From NCBI GenBank assembly GCA_037013685.1, contig CM072885.1:71883285-71947284 (forward strand): DNA of 64,000 bases, read 5' to 3'. This document shows, in pieces, positions 37,001-50,230 of the stretch. Source of the stretch: Acridotheres tristis. Its lineage: Eukaryota > Chordata > Aves > Passeriformes > Sturnidae. Position 1 is the first letter of the stretch. Each line of letters starts with the position of its first letter. Both the position numbers and the translations under genes were made by a program. Below the pieces are notes generated by a model. That model worked only from the letters and a program-made list of their open reading frames with translations. It was not told the origin of the DNA and did no database searches.

Positions 37001-40000
37001 GTGGAATTAGAACACAATTCACATGATGCATAATGCTAAAGAAGCAGGGAAACAATAATTCATAACAAGTTCCTCTGCTCTTCCCAGAGACAGATTTTAT
37101 TACCAAAGATTTGGTGTCCACTTTAATAACTTTTTTTTTTTTTAGATATGGTTCATCACTTTCCCAGAGTTTAGAAGCCATGCACATACCATGGAGAGAA
37201 AGATGAGAATTTTTCTCTTTCAGGTCAGCTGCTGTATTTCCTCATTAGGACACAGAGAATCATAACTCAATTTATTTTCCATTTTGACAGTGTTAAGTAG
37301 CTGTTATCAATAACATGAATGAAGAGTAGTGTAATATAATCCTTCCATAGAAATGACATTTGAACAAGTTTCTTCTTAAATGAGAAGGTTTCCCAATTCA
37401 CAGTATCCAGGGGTTTCTTTTTCCCATCAGAAACTCCCCGTTTCAATACCCAGAGCTGAGTTTGCTCTTGGAGCCCTGACTTAGTGGTGTGTTAAAAAGC
37501 TTTTGGCACTTGAAAGTAGAACATATAAAACTGATTGGTGTTGAAGTTTAGTTTGGGGGAAAAAGCCTTTCCATATCTGATCTCTTGCTCAGCTTTTGTG
37601 CTTGGGAGGTCTCTGGCTCACTATAAAAATCAGATAAAATTGGCTGCCAAAATCCAGAGTCATAACAATCCATTTAACAAACTTGCCAGATTTGCTGGAA
37701 GATCTAACACTCGATGCTCAGACATCTGCCTTTGCTGTCTGTGTCACTCACAAACAGAAAATTGTGTTCCTAGCTAGGTTTGCTTCTTCCCATACCCAGC
37801 AAGGCCATTTTTGTTCTCCTGTGGGAGAGTTGATGGCCCTTGCTTGCTGTGACTCACATCGTTCTGACTCTGCTTCACCCACCACAAGTGATAGTCTGAA
37901 CTTTTCCCTTCCTTTTTTTTTTGCTCCTGAGCCGTCTGTATCTCACATCAAATCCTCCTCTGTCCCACCACAGCTGCTCCCTGCAGGCTTGCTGGCAGGA
38001 CTGTCCTTTGGCTTGTCACCTCTTAGGAGATGAATTATTTCCATGTCACCACCATGACCTTTTGCCCACAGGTGGTGCCAGGTGTGTGTGCAGGCAGGTG
38101 CCAGCAGAGCTGCAGTGGGGCCCTGCAGGCTCAGAGGCTGCCAGGAGCAGGCTGTGGCAGCCCAGGCTCCTGATGCCAGCCTGGGTGGGCTCCAGGCCCC
38201 CTGCTCTCTGGGCTGGCAGTGCCAGGGCTGGCCTGCCTCAGTCAGGAGCTGCTTGGGGAGGAAATGGGGAATAAAGAGTGGCTGGGGCTTGGTGCCCAGG
38301 GACAGCAGGGCTGTGCTGCCCCAGTGCCACTGCTGTCCCTCCACACACCTCACGGGTGGCTCTTGGCAGGGTGACACAGCCCCCAGAGGGCTCAGCCTGC
38401 TCCTGGCCCCCTCCTCTGACTGACTGTGCCTTGGGTGAGGCAGTGGCCACAGTGGCCAGCAGGCAGAGCTGAGCCCTGCTGCCCCTCCATCACTCAGCTG
38501 GGAATGGGCAGGGAAGGAACTCCAGAGCTGCCTCAACCAGAGCATTTCCTGTTCGTGACCCCCTGTGCAAGGAGAGCTGTGTCATTAAGATAATTGATAA
38601 TGCTGTAGGATGCTCAAGCCAAGATGAGGAAGGTAACTTGTTTTTGAAGGGCACAAATCGATGTCCTGCTGTGGTTAGGAAAGCTCGATGCAGTGTTCAG
38701 GGGGAGGCTTAAGAGTTGTGCTGCTGGTCTCTGAGTGGGTACAAAGGAAGAATAAGGTTTTCTGAGAAATGACATTTTCATTTTGCTCTGTCTTGATGCC
38801 TCTAATCAAGACTAAAGTACATTAATGTGCATAAAACCTGCAGTGAATCAATGCAGTGCTTGTCTGTATGCTGGGAAAGCACGAGATTTTGGGAGATAAA
38901 CTGCTGTGCCTTTCCCTTCTCTCGTACTCCTCACAATTCGTCAGCCTGTGAAAATGCAGTTAATACAGAAAGAAGTTATGTGGGAATTCCAGTGGGAATG
39001 GGACTGCACACTCAGTCCCTCAGTGTGTGTCCTTGGAAACTCCCCTTCACCTCAAATGTCACCTGCTGGGGGAAAGCAGGGGGTTTGTCCCTGCAGGTTC
39101 CCAAACACTGCTTATGGAAGAGGTTTAAAAATGTGTTTTCAACACATCACGCAATAAATAACCAGCTCTGTTCTCCCTTCTGCTGAAGTCACAAGGGAAG
39201 GGGGAATCCAGCAAGGCTCTCCTTGCTTTCCACAGGTCTCACATGCCATGAAACTGTTCAGGAGAGGCCCAAGAGCTGGCTCAGGGAGGCCTGAGAAGCA
39301 GTTTGGTGTCGTAGACTGAGGCCTCTGCTTTTGGAGAGAATTTGGCATTTTCTTTATTTAAGGGAGCTCGTCTGAGGGAGAGGCTGTTGGGGAAGAAAAC
39401 TGCAGTGCCTCCATCTCCTCCTGTGCACTTCTGATGGACACTGCAGTCCTGCCTGGGGAGGGAACAGCAATTGCTCCTCCTTGTCGGTGCGTGCTGGCTC
39501 TGAGGCCCAGGGGGCAGAGGCTCCCTCCTGCAGGGCAGCTCTGTTCCTGTGCTGTGTTACCAGTCCCTTCTTTCAGTGTCACAACCTGCGTCCTGTGTCT
39601 GGACCAGCTGCCCCAGCTCCTGATTCAGTCCCGTGTATTCACCACTTTAAGAGTTCTGTCAAAGTGGAAGGACTATTTCTAGGTTCATCACCTGGGAAAA
39701 GCTCTCTAGGTGGAGCTGAGGGATTGGTTTGGGGTTTGGATTTACACAAACGCTCCTGCACTTGTTCTTGTATCAAAATACAAAATAATAGCCTCTTAAA
39801 TTTGATTTTGATGTACTGTTCTTATTTCCAGTCTAATAGATTTCTGTCCTCAAAAATACTCATTTGCAGTTTCAGTGGGGCTCGCTAGAGGTTCCTTTGA
39901 TATTGTACTTTAGAAAATGCCACTTCATTTTTGCTGAATTCAATTCTACACCTGGCACAAACGCTGCTCCAAATTGCATTGGGAGATCTGTGAAGCTGGT

Positions 40001-42110
40001 CTAATTTGAAAAGGAAATATTTCAATCTCTGCACAGCGAGGCAGAGAGAAAACCACTGTTCTAACACTTTTTCATGAGTGTCCAGTTTGAGCCTTAGGTT
40101 TGGGATCAGCTGAGGTGAATGAGCCCCTTTGGCTCCTTGCTTTGGTGAGAGCTCTCAAAGCTCAGGTGAAGGATTTCCCTGGCTCTGCACCCGGCTGTGA
40201 TCTGACTTCTGTCTTATTCTGCACCTTGAACAGCAGGAAAACTTCAAGGTGTTTCACAAAAATAAGGATATTGCATCTGACTCTCTTGTGAGGTTCTAAA
40301 CAGGATTAATCCTGACTTGCAAACCTTACCAGGATGCTGATAAATGGCTTGTCACCCCTTGCTGTTCATGCATTCACTGCTTGGTAAAGGAATGTTTAAC
40401 TCACAGAGAAATCAGGTTTTCAAGGGGGCCCGAGATTCTCTAAAGAAAGACAGTCTTGTATAAGATTGTCTGAATAAATTGCATGTTTCATTCAGAAAAT
40501 TTACAGCAGCAGAGAAAGAACAAATCTTTGTTGCACACTGAAACACAGAAATTTATATTTGAAGAAAAATAAATTTTAAACATTTTTCCTTTATGTCTAA
40601 ATCCAGTAATGGTTTAACATCAAAGACTGTTCTCATGCCTAGAGGAATACCTTTGCAATTTCTTAGGGCTAGATGCTTTGAGCAAACAAGAATGACTGTG
40701 TGAAAGGCATTATTCAGTAGTGAAGGTTTTAAGTGAAAGCTACAAGATTTTGTCATAGAATTTTCCATGGATTGCAATGGAAGATGCATGGTTAAACCAC
40801 CCATGCTGCCACTCCTATTTTCATTAGGAGTTCTACCACTGCCTTCTTTCCCTTCACTGAGGTCTCTGCTGGTTTTCCTATTTTTCTTTTTTTCCTCTTT
40901 CTGGTCCAGACAAATACCACAGTGATGAATATGTTAGAATGGCTTCTCAAATAATGGAATGTCCATAGCTTTTTGCTCTTTTTTCCCTCCTCTGTACTTT
41001 ACCTGATCTTACAAATAGATAACCAGGAGCCAAAACAGTTCTTTTTTTCCAGAAGACTCCAGGCAAAAACGGTCCAGGAGATACCAAGAAGTTTAAATAA
41101 TTTATTTGACAGTAACTCATTTATTTGTATTCCTGAGCATCTCCCAGTTCTGGAAAGAAGGAGAAACATCAAAGTACTGTGGCATAGTCAGCTTTGAAAT
41201 GACATTCATGCTTTAACCTCAAATAGAGAACTTTCCATCTGGACAAACACCCTGTCCACTGGGACCTATCCCAGAATGAGGTGCTCTGTGTTTCTGTGAG
41301 AGGCTTGAACATTTTGGGGTTTGTTCTGAAGAAATGCTTTAGCATTTTTAACTTCCTAAGCCATTTCAGGACAAAGAAACAACTTCAAACTGTCCAAGCC
41401 TTTTCTAATATTAGATTTTATAGGTAGGTGGATCAGTACCTTTTTGTTTCTCAAAGCAACAACTTCTAAAATGCATTTCTTAAGTAGTTTTCCAAACATT
41501 AAACTTATAACTGCCAAATCTGTTCAGCTATTAGCAAATGGTATCTAGCTGTACTTCATATAATTGTGGTTAATATGGTGTATAGAACTAAGATTTTATC
41601 TGAAGAGTTGTGCTTTGAAAGGAGATCAAAAAGAGTTTCTCTTCGGATTGAAATTTTGTTTTGCTTCGATGTTTTTGTCAGGAGGATCTGAATTATTATA
41701 GCTGAATAGAAAAAAAAAAAAATCTTTTCTCAATGTTTTGAAAGCAAAATGTGAGACAACCTGATGCTGTATGAAAGATGACTCCATAAATGCTGAAAGG
41801 AAGAAGAAAGGAATAGCCTCCAACCAAACAATCAAAGCAAGCCATTTTCATTTGGGGTTTTATTCTTTCCCTGGGTGATGACACTCAGGGGGCGATGAGT
41901 GAATGCTGTGTCAGGCCACGCTTTGTTTAGCTGCAGAAAATCTTTCTGCAGACTCTGCCCGTGCCTTTGTGGATGGTGGCAAGAGCTTGGCTCTTCCTGG
42001 TGCTGATTGGAGCTGTGGGGCTGCTCTGATTGTCCATCCCCATCAGGCAGCGCTGGAAACAAGAGCATTGTGTGCACAGCTGCTGCTGCCAGAGGATGTG
42101 CATCGCCCCA
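31015..42110. other. Long unique noncoding stretch
   Basis: About 11 kb of mostly AT-rich sequence. GC-richer patches lie at 33040-33300, 34380-34640, 35990-36450 and 38050-38540, but none shows splice-bounded exons or a protein I recognise. The longest unbroken frame is 197 codons on minus (35884-36477), with low-complexity Ser/Pro/Leu character. A 166-codon plus frame is at 34922-35422. Both are within chance expectation. A TTTA microsatellite lies at 36585-36610 and A/T runs lie near 37131-37144 and 41708-41721. Confidence 0.5.
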
Positions 42111-42635
42111 GCCTGTCCCCTCTGCTCCTCTGGCACATCTGGATCTGCAGCCTGTGCCCTCTGCTCCTCTGGCACATCTGGATCTGCAGCCTGTGCCCTC
42201 TGCTCCACTGACACACATCTGGATCTGCAGCCTGTCCCCTCTGCTCCTCTGACACATCTGGATCTGCAGCCTGTGCCCTCTGCTCCTCTGGCACATCTGG
42301 ATCTGCAGCCTGTCCCCTCTGCTCCTCTGGCACATCTGGATCTGCAGCCTGTGCCCTCTGCTCCTCTGGCACATCTGGATCTGCAGCCTGTGCCCTCTGC
42401 TCCTCTGACACACATCTGGATCTGCAGCCTGTGCCCTCTGCTCCTCTGGCACATCTGGATCTGCAGCCTGTCCCCTCTGCTCCTCTGGCACATCTGGATC
42501 TGCAGCCTGTCCCCTCTGCTCCTCTGACACACATCTGGATCTGCAGCCTGTCCCCTCTGCTCCTCTGACACACATCTGGATCTGCAGCCTGTCCCCTCTG
42601 CTCCTCTGGCACATCTGGATCTGCAGCCTGTCCCC
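42111..42635. repeat. 39-bp minisatellite, 13 copies
   Basis: The unit contains CACATCTGGATCTGCAGCCT, then GTCCCCTCTGCTCCTCTGG or GTGCCCTCTGCTCCTCTGG. Four units have an extra CA dinucleotide (ACACACATCTGG), giving 41 bp. The 39-bp units are a multiple of three, so blocks keep the same frame and yield open frames up to 294 codons on minus (an Asp-Arg-Leu-Gln-Ile-Gln-like repeat). These have no recognisable product. CTGCAG (PstI-type palindrome) recurs in every unit. Confidence 0.96.
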
Positions 42636-43057
42636 TGAGCACGAGCTCTGTGCAGCTGGAGATGCCTCATTCCCTTCCAGTCTCTCTCCCCATTTATTCC
42701 TGTTTGTGCAAGGCATGGTTCATTTTCACAATTTTATAGGTCAGTCTCCAGAAATTGCATTTGAATGTTTCTTGATTTGATAGATTTTGAATACTCTAGA
42801 TTTTTCTTCATCATTTTTATTGTGTGTTGCAAAATCACCCAAATTTGCTTCAGAGGGTGGTGCTGCTTCATTTCATTATTAAATACAAATCCATTCTTTT
42901 TTTCTTTCTTTTTTTTTTTTTATTTGAGACAAACAGGTTAGTGCCTAACATTCTGCTTATTTTCTCTGTATTTCTATCTCTTTTGCAGCACCTGTGTCGG
43001 TCCACCTGTGTAAATAAGGATTCCAAACTTGAAAGCAGATTAAATGTTTGCTACAGC
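42636..43057. other. Short unique interval with T-rich tract
   Basis: Contains a T-rich run (about 42897-42921) and a good pyrimidine/CAG acceptor-like site ending at 42988 with no clear donor partner. Nothing else recognised. Confidence 0.5.
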
Positions 43058-43645
43058 CGAATCACAGAGGAGAGAACCATTCAGAGAATCACAGAACAGT
43101 TCAGGTTGGAAGGCACTTCTGGAGATCTGCCAGTGCTCCCTCTCTGCAGAAGACGAGGGATGCTGAGGATGCTGAGGATGCTGCCCAGGGCTGTCTCCTG
43201 TGCAGTTCAGCATCCTCAAGGAAAGAGGCTCAGCAGCCTCTCTGGGCAGCCACGGAATGATTTGTATTGCAGTAAAAACCTTTTAACTTACATTTAAAGG
43301 GAATCTTCTGTGTGAGACTCACTCCAGTCTTCTTTGCTGTCTTCCATGGGGTAAGATTCTCCCATACTGGCAATCTCCTCCTGAGACTTTTTTTGTTCCC
43401 CAGGCTGAACAGTTCCAATTATCCTTTTTTATGACAAATGCTCCAATTTTCTCGTGGAGTTTGGTGAGCTCAGTGTGTCTGTGTTGTGCCAGCACAGCTC
43501 TGCAGGTGTGGCCTCAGCACTCCCCACTGGAGGGAAGGATCACTTCTCTCCATCTTGTTGGCAACACTTGCTGGTGTAACCCAGGGCATTTTTGGCATTT
43601 TTTGCTTTAAGGGACATTGCTGTCTCATGTTCAGCTCGGTATTCT
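43058..43645 (-). mobile_element. CR1 LINE fragment, old, in two recognisable blocks
   Basis: The left block (about 43058-43255) has the inverted CR1 3' terminus with AATCACAG octamer-like words, AGTTCAGGTTGGAAGGCACT, TCTGGAGATCTGCCAGTGCT and CCTCTCTGGGCAGCC. The right block (about 43395-43645) continues the same consensus order: CCCCAGGCTGAACAGTTCCA, AGGTGTGGCCTCAGCA, GAAGGATCACTTCTCTCC, TTGGCAACACTTGCTGG, ACCCAGGGCATTTTTGGC and TTGCTGTCTCATGTTCAGCT. The DNA between blocks is poorly alignable and may be decayed element. Minus orientation, no coding capacity. A GGATGCTGA 9-bp triplication at about 43157-43183 arose inside the left block. Confidence 0.82.
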
Positions 43646-46600
43646 GATTTTCCTCACCTGGTACCTGCACACTCAAACAGTGTCATTATTCCATCTGAGT
43701 CACATATCCCTGCTTCTCCCTCTTGCCCGTTTTATTTTCGTGTTGAAGTCGCCAGGAGCATCTTGTTCATCCGTGCAGGATCCGTGCCTGCTGCTTCTCC
43801 TGTCAGGACAGACCAAGGCTTGGAGGATTAGTCCCAGGTCTCCCTCCCCCCAGGACTGTCTGCCATGGGATTCTCTCAGGCAGATCCTGCAGGAAAATCC
43901 TCTCCTCATGTGAAATCCTTTTGTGCTTTGTCTGCTTTTTGCCTTGTTTCCTTCTTGCAGGATCTTGAACTCCCTCATCTCGTGGTCACTGCAGCAGAGT
44001 TGCCCCCGACCTTCAGCCCTTCCTTGTTTGTGAGTGTGGGCTCCATCTTCCCGTGCTGATTCCTGGATTCTCAGGGAAGGAGACTGGCTTACCCTTCTCC
44101 TTTTCTTCACTGTTTCTGCCATCTCTGCGTTTACCCTCCCAGCCCTATACCTCAGTGCATTAGAACTGGCTGTGGTGAGGACTGCTCTGGCCTGCTGCCC
44201 AAAAATAATATTCCATCATTTCCTGGTGGGGAAAAAACCTCCTGAAGACTTGTGGCCGTTTGTCCTCACATCTATTTGCAGCTCCTTATTTCCCTTGAGA
44301 AGCATCCAAGAGCATTTGGAAGTTGAATTTTCCGATGTCCTCACCGATCTCCAGCCCCCTCTGTTTCTTGGAAGGACGAGCCTATGAGGACAAATCTCCC
44401 ACGTTGTTTCATCCCATTATTCACTACTCTGTGTCCATTTGATTTCTACCCATCACACCACGTTCTTTATCTCCTCCTTTTTCTGAGCTTACTTGGAGAT
44501 CTGTCCCCTGTAACACTTAGAGATGCAGAAACATGAAAATGTGCACTTTGTCCTGTCACAGATTTTGTTGAAGAGCAGGTTCAGCTAATCTGATAATCAG
44601 ATTATCATTAGGTGATGTGCTGACATACACATCCCTGAGGGAGAGGACTGTGAGCTGCTGGAGGAAAAATGAGCAAGACTGGCCTGCCAAATATATGGTA
44701 GGTATTAATCATCATCAAACACAGCATTTTTTTCCCTCAGAAAAGCACTGAACTACAAGCTTGTCCTTCAGTCCCAGGATTACTGTAGCATGTAGTGAAC
44801 TGTGTTTTTTTTTTTTTTTGACAGAATCAACTTTGACAGCATATTGATCTAATAATTTCTGTTGCTTTCTAGCATTCCAATGTTTTCTTTTCTCCTCAGA
44901 ATTCCCCTTCAACACATCAAGACATGGATTTTGATCAGTTTGGACTGAATGCATTTGCAACTTGCCTTATCTCCATTAAGAGATTTCAAATCAAGTTTTA
45001 ATCCTCTTTCATTGATATTTCCCATTATTGAAAAGACCAAAACCTTCTAGACCTTTTCAATATGTGGGCACCTTCTTATGCTTGGAATTGAGCTTGCTCA
45101 GCATTACATTTTGTGTTCTATGTGCAGCACAGCCTGCAGAGAATGTGCAAACAATAACCTGGTATGAACTTAAATCAGGACTTGGTGTCTTGAGCCTAGT
45201 GACATTCAGATCCCAAAATGATGGATATTAGTGAACTGAGGTTCTACAAGCATGACTTTAAACTCTTTGTAAAAAAGTCTCTCTGCATCCCCCTTGGAGA
45301 TATTAGTGGGCTATTCTGAAATTCAAATAAATATGTTAAGAAGAAAAAAAAATAGAGAATTAAGTTTTTACATAATCTTGCTCGGATTTTTCAGAGTAGA
45401 TTGAACAATCCTTGAATGCAGTAGATGTCTCAGTTTTCCACTGCTCATTGTGCCCATTTTGCCCTCACTACAGAAATCAGCCTCTTTCTCTAAAATAAAT
45501 CCATCAAGGGTTGCACATGGTGTCAGAGGGAGCTCTAATTGTGCTGATCCTGCTCTCAGGGGCACGGGGCAGATCACAGTGTAATTGAACACAAATAGAA
45601 CACAAAAAAAAAAGTTTTTTGTTGTTATCAACTACCCTTAAATTTGCAATGTGTTCAAATAAATATTTGTGTAGCTAACAGATAATTTAAAGATGTGCTA
45701 TGGGCACCTCTTAAGACTGAGAACTCATTTTATTAATGAGATATTAACAATTTGCCACTAGGATTTTGCCAGGAGTCACTAATTGGCACAATTAAATTTG
45801 CAGTGTTCCTTCAAGGTTCATTTCCTTTCAGGAGAAGATCAGCTGTCAAATAGAACAAGAGCTGTTCTAGAGAAACAGAATAATTAATTAGTGATTAGCT
45901 GAGCACTTTTAGCCAAATGATTTTATCCATTACTGCATTTTCCCCAGCACAGTTGAAGAATTCTGCTTTATCAGAATAGTTAATGCTGTTCAACTTCAGA
46001 GCCCAGCTGAGTTTCTAGGTTCATTGAAGGGAACAGAAAACTCGCAATTAATTTTGGGAGTTTTGATTAAGGAAGAGAGTCAGTTTCTCCAGTAAATGAC
46101 TCTTTGTGGATAATATCTTTTTCTATTTAAAAACTGCTGAACTATTAGCACAATTCCATCAAAGCTCTCTTAGTTCCCATGGATCAGTCAGCATAAAGAT
46201 CTCAGGTTGTTGTGCTGACAGCTTTGCCATGGCTGACACAGCACAGAGGAGTGTTAAATACATCACTGTTTCCATTGAGGTTTGCAAGCACTTACATCTG
46301 AAAAGAGGAAGGGAGAGGAGGGCTAGTTAAAATTATTTTTCCTTCCTCACATAAAATACAGTAGGTGGATCCAGTGCTGAAATAAATGAAAGTATTAGTT
46401 GTATTCCAGTCATAAGCACAAGGTACCACTGAGCACTGCCTTCTAAAAAATTCTTGTGTGGGAGACCTGAGAATGAATTAGGGAGTGTGTGATAACACAG
46501 AAATAAAAGGATCTGTGCGGCAGTAGCTGGAAGCAGAGGTTGCTCTCCTGCCAAATGGATAGACACTGACTTCACTGGGCTTGCTCAGGCACCAAATCCT

Positions 46601-49600
46601 GGTTTTGTTGAAACCAGTGACAGAACTGCCATTGACCCGAGCAGAACCTGGAATTGATGCCCTGTTTCTCTGTGAGTTATGTTTTGACATCATTTACAGG
46701 AGGCAGTTTTTCCTTCTTGGTCAACACGGTAGGAGCTTGTCCCAATGTCACAGAGATCTCTGGGGTAGCTGCAGAGTGATGGCACTGGGAATGAGGGGAG
46801 AATTTGACCCTGCTCGTTGGAGAGGAAACTCGAAGTAATGAGGCCAGAGTGCAAGGAGAGCACAAGAACTGGAGGACTGGGAGCTGCAGGGCAGGATCAC
46901 AGCAGGCACTGGAGCTCCAGGCTTGCTGCAGCTCATACGTGATGTGGAAAGGGAGGGGATTTCTTACCCCTCACGCTTTCTCTTCACAGTCACAGCCAGA
47001 GTGCAAGATTTCTAAAGTTCAGACAGGAATTGCAGCAAACAAATTCAGCTAGTGCTTTCCTCAGTGAACAGAATGGAATGTCGGCTGAGCTTTTCCTGCT
47101 CTCAGTTCCCTGGAAAATTGGGAACATGGTGAGAAGTTCAGAGGTGACATCGATGCCGGGTCACCCAGCTACTGCCTGAGGAGGGCTGTGTGCTCTCTGA
47201 GAATGGTTCATGGTCAAAATAAGACAGAGCTGTAGTGCAGACTCTTTTCCACTCGTGCTCTGGGGATTCTGAAACATTTCACTTTTCCTGGTGGCTATTT
47301 GGAGCAAAAAAAACCATCAACCAGTAGTTTACATTTTTGCTGCCTGCTTTATTTAGCACCAACCCTGAAGTGACTCTGGGCATTTATAAAAAGGGAACTC
47401 TCACAACACTGAGCCCATGTGAAAGATGGTGTTGGCTTTCCTCTGTGGAGATGAAAAACAGGATTTTCTGTGCCAAGCCCAACTTCAGGGCTAAGTTAAG
47501 CCAGGGAGCCTGAGCCTGATCCTGTCCCATCAGTGGCTGTGTAAGGATGTCTGCTGAAGTGTGCTGTGGGTTAATGGTATAACCTGTTCTGTCAGTCTGC
47601 CTTTCCAGGTGAATTCACTGGTCTGGGATGTGACTGGTACTTGACAATGAGCTTTGAATCTAGACCCATGCAGGACAGTCCTTGCTGAGAGAAGGATGCA
47701 TTGAAAAATGAACATGAATTGCCATTTTTCAGAATTGTGTGTTAGTAAAATTGCTACCAGGTTCGAATATAAATATTGTATATTCCTGAAAAGTTAGAGG
47801 CTCAGTCTTATAATGAAACATCATTTATTAGAAACGTTTATTTCTGCAACTTTCTCTTATAGTTCGTTCTGTTCTTTTCTATATTCAATTGTCTGTGTGT
47901 CAGTAAAAGACAGAGAATTATGCATTTATGCAAGGAAAACATTCAGGTTCTTTTCAGATGCCTTATTATGTTTAACAGCTAAAATCAAAAAGGAGAGGCA
48001 GCCCAGTGGAGGCTTTGCTTAGGTTGCTATTCAGCAAGGCCCACAGTTGAGAACTTCCCCAAAGAGAATGAACAACCCTAAAACAGTTAAACCAGGGGAA
48101 GCACCTGCTGGCAAAGGCCCTGAGGAAAAGCTGCTTGGACAGCCTGCTTTGTGTACACACATGGATGCTCCAAACAGGAATCTTTCTTTGAGAAAGGGTC
48201 AGGGCAGAACACAAATAAATCAGTAAACCAGAAATGCTTGTGGGACAAAATATTTCAGTCTTTCAGGCGGTTGAAGTCCAGACGTTCAGGGGAAGTAAGT
48301 TAAATAACTGGTGGTGCATTTGAATGAGAACATTCATCTTGTTTGTCAAAGCCCCACAGATATTCTTCAAACTGACAGAAGCATCTGAGCCCATTTCCCC
48401 CTTTCCCTGCCCTGAATGAACTTGTGAACCAGCTGGGCGCTGCCCGGGTTCCGGGCATTTCAATAGTTCTGGCTCTGTTCTAGCGTTCAGCCTAGAGGAA
48501 TTCCTGTTAATTTTCTTTATGCTCTTTATTAAGCTTTTGTTTTGTTCCTTCAGGCCTTTTCTGTGTGCTGAATGGGAGAACCATTTTATCTGATGGAATT
48601 TCCATTTCCCTGATGGTGAGCAATGGGTGCTTTCTCTGAGAACAGACTCTGCAGAGATCCAGAGCCCAAACATTCTTGAACCTGGTGTTGTTTGGGGGCC
48701 AGGTGAGGTACACACGGACCTGGACCTCAGTTCTGCGAGTGACTTTGCTCTATCCATAGGAGAAGGACATTAAAACGCTTGATGCTCTGCATCTGTGTTT
48801 GTTCTGGGCAGCTGTAAACCCCAGACAGCTCTGGGGCTCGTTCCACTGAATTTCTGAGTGTCCTGGAGGGCTGATGAGGAGGGGAGTGCTTGCTGCTTCC
48901 TTAGCAGCAGGTGATCAAGTCAGCAAATATCTGGGGGGTGCTGGGGGTCATTGCTGTGGGAGCCTGCAGACAGCAAACCCAGAAATTTGGGTTTCAAACA
49001 TTTTCCCTTGGCACGTATTGTGACACGAGGGGAAGCACATGGAGGAGCCTGGGAGAGATGAGGGTTTGTTTGCCTGCTGTGCAAACAGGCAGCAATCCTG
49101 CTGCCACCAGCAGGGTCACCCTGCCCTGCCAGCCTTCTGGCAGCTCCATTGCTGGATTTCACCCTGCAAACATCAAATCGTGCCAAACTCATCCAGTTCC
49201 TGGATCTTGGATTAGGCTGGCGGGTGTCTCTGCTACCTAAATCCGTGCTGGTGTTAGTTCAGCATGTGAGGCAGTCCTGGCCCTGTGCCTGCAGTGGCCA
49301 AGGCACTGGAGCTGCACATCAAAGCCTTTCAGCACCACTTCAGGCATCGCTGCCATTTTGCCTGATGAAGCTTTCAAACACGCCCTGCTTTGGAAATTTT
49401 ATTTTGTGCATGTCAGAAAGCTTCACAAGTTGCATCACAGTGCTTTAACTTGGCTCAGAGCCTATGACCATTTTTTTCTCTGTACTTTTAAAGTCTGTAG
49501 ACACAGAGATTTACAAGTTTGGGTTTGCTTGGCTATTGCTCCTTTTCTGTCTCTGTTTTTATCTCCCAGAATGTAATGCATGAACCAACATAATCATCCT

Positions 49601-50089
49601 TGAATTGTAAGAAAGAAGATCTCAAAGGCAATCAAAAATCTGTTTTTGATGCTGTTTAAATGAGAAAAATATATAATTTTACATATAAAATAATCTAATT
49701 ATTTTATTTGCCTGAAGCTTTGAGATCAAATCGGGAGGAAACAAATTTACTGCAAACAAAATGAAACAGAAATACATTTTGGCTGATTAAAACTGTGTTT
49801 TCTGCCTGCTTCACTTCAGGTCATCAGAGGGATTATATGTCAGTCCTTCCCATAAAACAACTTTGCCAATTAACTGTGGAAGCAGTCCTCTAGGAAAGGT
49901 GAGGCTGTGGCACAGGCTGTGGGACACATATTGAGAAAGTAAGAAAATTACAGCCTGGAAAATATTCCAGGCTGGAGCTTCTCAGCTCTGTTCCCAGATG
50001 AGCTGCTCCAGCTCAAGGCCAGGGAGAATTTCTCCCAGGGTGATGATGTGGTCACAATAAAAAGGAATTAATACCAAGATAGAAGCCCT
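43646..50089. other. Unique noncoding sequence
   Basis: Mostly AT-rich, with no gene recognised. It contains a T run at about 44805-44819, the double palindrome at 44587-44607 (listed separately), and a 164-codon minus frame (48263-48757) without protein character. The stretch 45670-45900 is rich in TTAAT words and might be a conserved noncoding element, but that cannot be judged from one sequence. Confidence 0.5.
44587..44607. other. Two overlapping 17-bp palindromes with GATA/TATC cores
   Basis: AATCTGAT-A-ATCAGATT (44587-44603) and TGATAATC-A-GATTATCA (44591-44607) are both perfect inverted repeats around a single A and overlap by 13 bases. The second presents two GATA motifs in opposite orientation. 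It may be a paired transcription factor site or chance. Confidence 0.5.
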
Positions 50090-50137
50090 GTTGTGGTGTG
50101 TGCCCAGGCCCTGGCCATGGGGTGTCTTCTCTCTGAA

Positions 50138-50204
50138 CCAATCTCCTTTTCTCTGCTCTGGGAGTTGCAGTCCTGCTATAAAACCGAGTGTGTTCCTGAA
50201 TAAA
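50138..50204 (+). promoter_or_regulatory. LTR-like CCAAT / TATA / AATAAA module
   Basis: CCAAT at 50138-50142, TATAAAA at 50177-50183 and AATAAA at 50199-50204 are followed by CTCGGCTCTTTCTATC. A polyadenylation signal about 16 bases after a TATA box is the layout of avian retroviral LTRs around the U3/R boundary, so this could be the centre of an old endogenous retrovirus solo LTR or a fragment of one. I could not place TG/CA ends or a target-site duplication, and no retroviral coding sequence lies nearby. A chance promoter-like cluster is the alternative. Confidence 0.3.
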
Positions 50205-50230
50205 CTCGGCTCTTTCTATCATGACAGACC

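Noticed and set aside
38050..38540. GC-rich patch as a possible exon or CpG island
   Set aside because: GC-rich but CpG-poor, with overlapping frames on both strands and no clear splice boundaries or recognisable peptide.
42111..42635. CRISPR-like regularly spaced repeats
   Set aside because: Units are directly tandem with no unique spacers, in vertebrate DNA with CR1 elements. The same holds for every other array in the window.
47760..47768. GGTTCGAAT resembling a tRNA T-loop
   Set aside because: No A box at the proper distance upstream and no acceptor or anticodon stem can be drawn.
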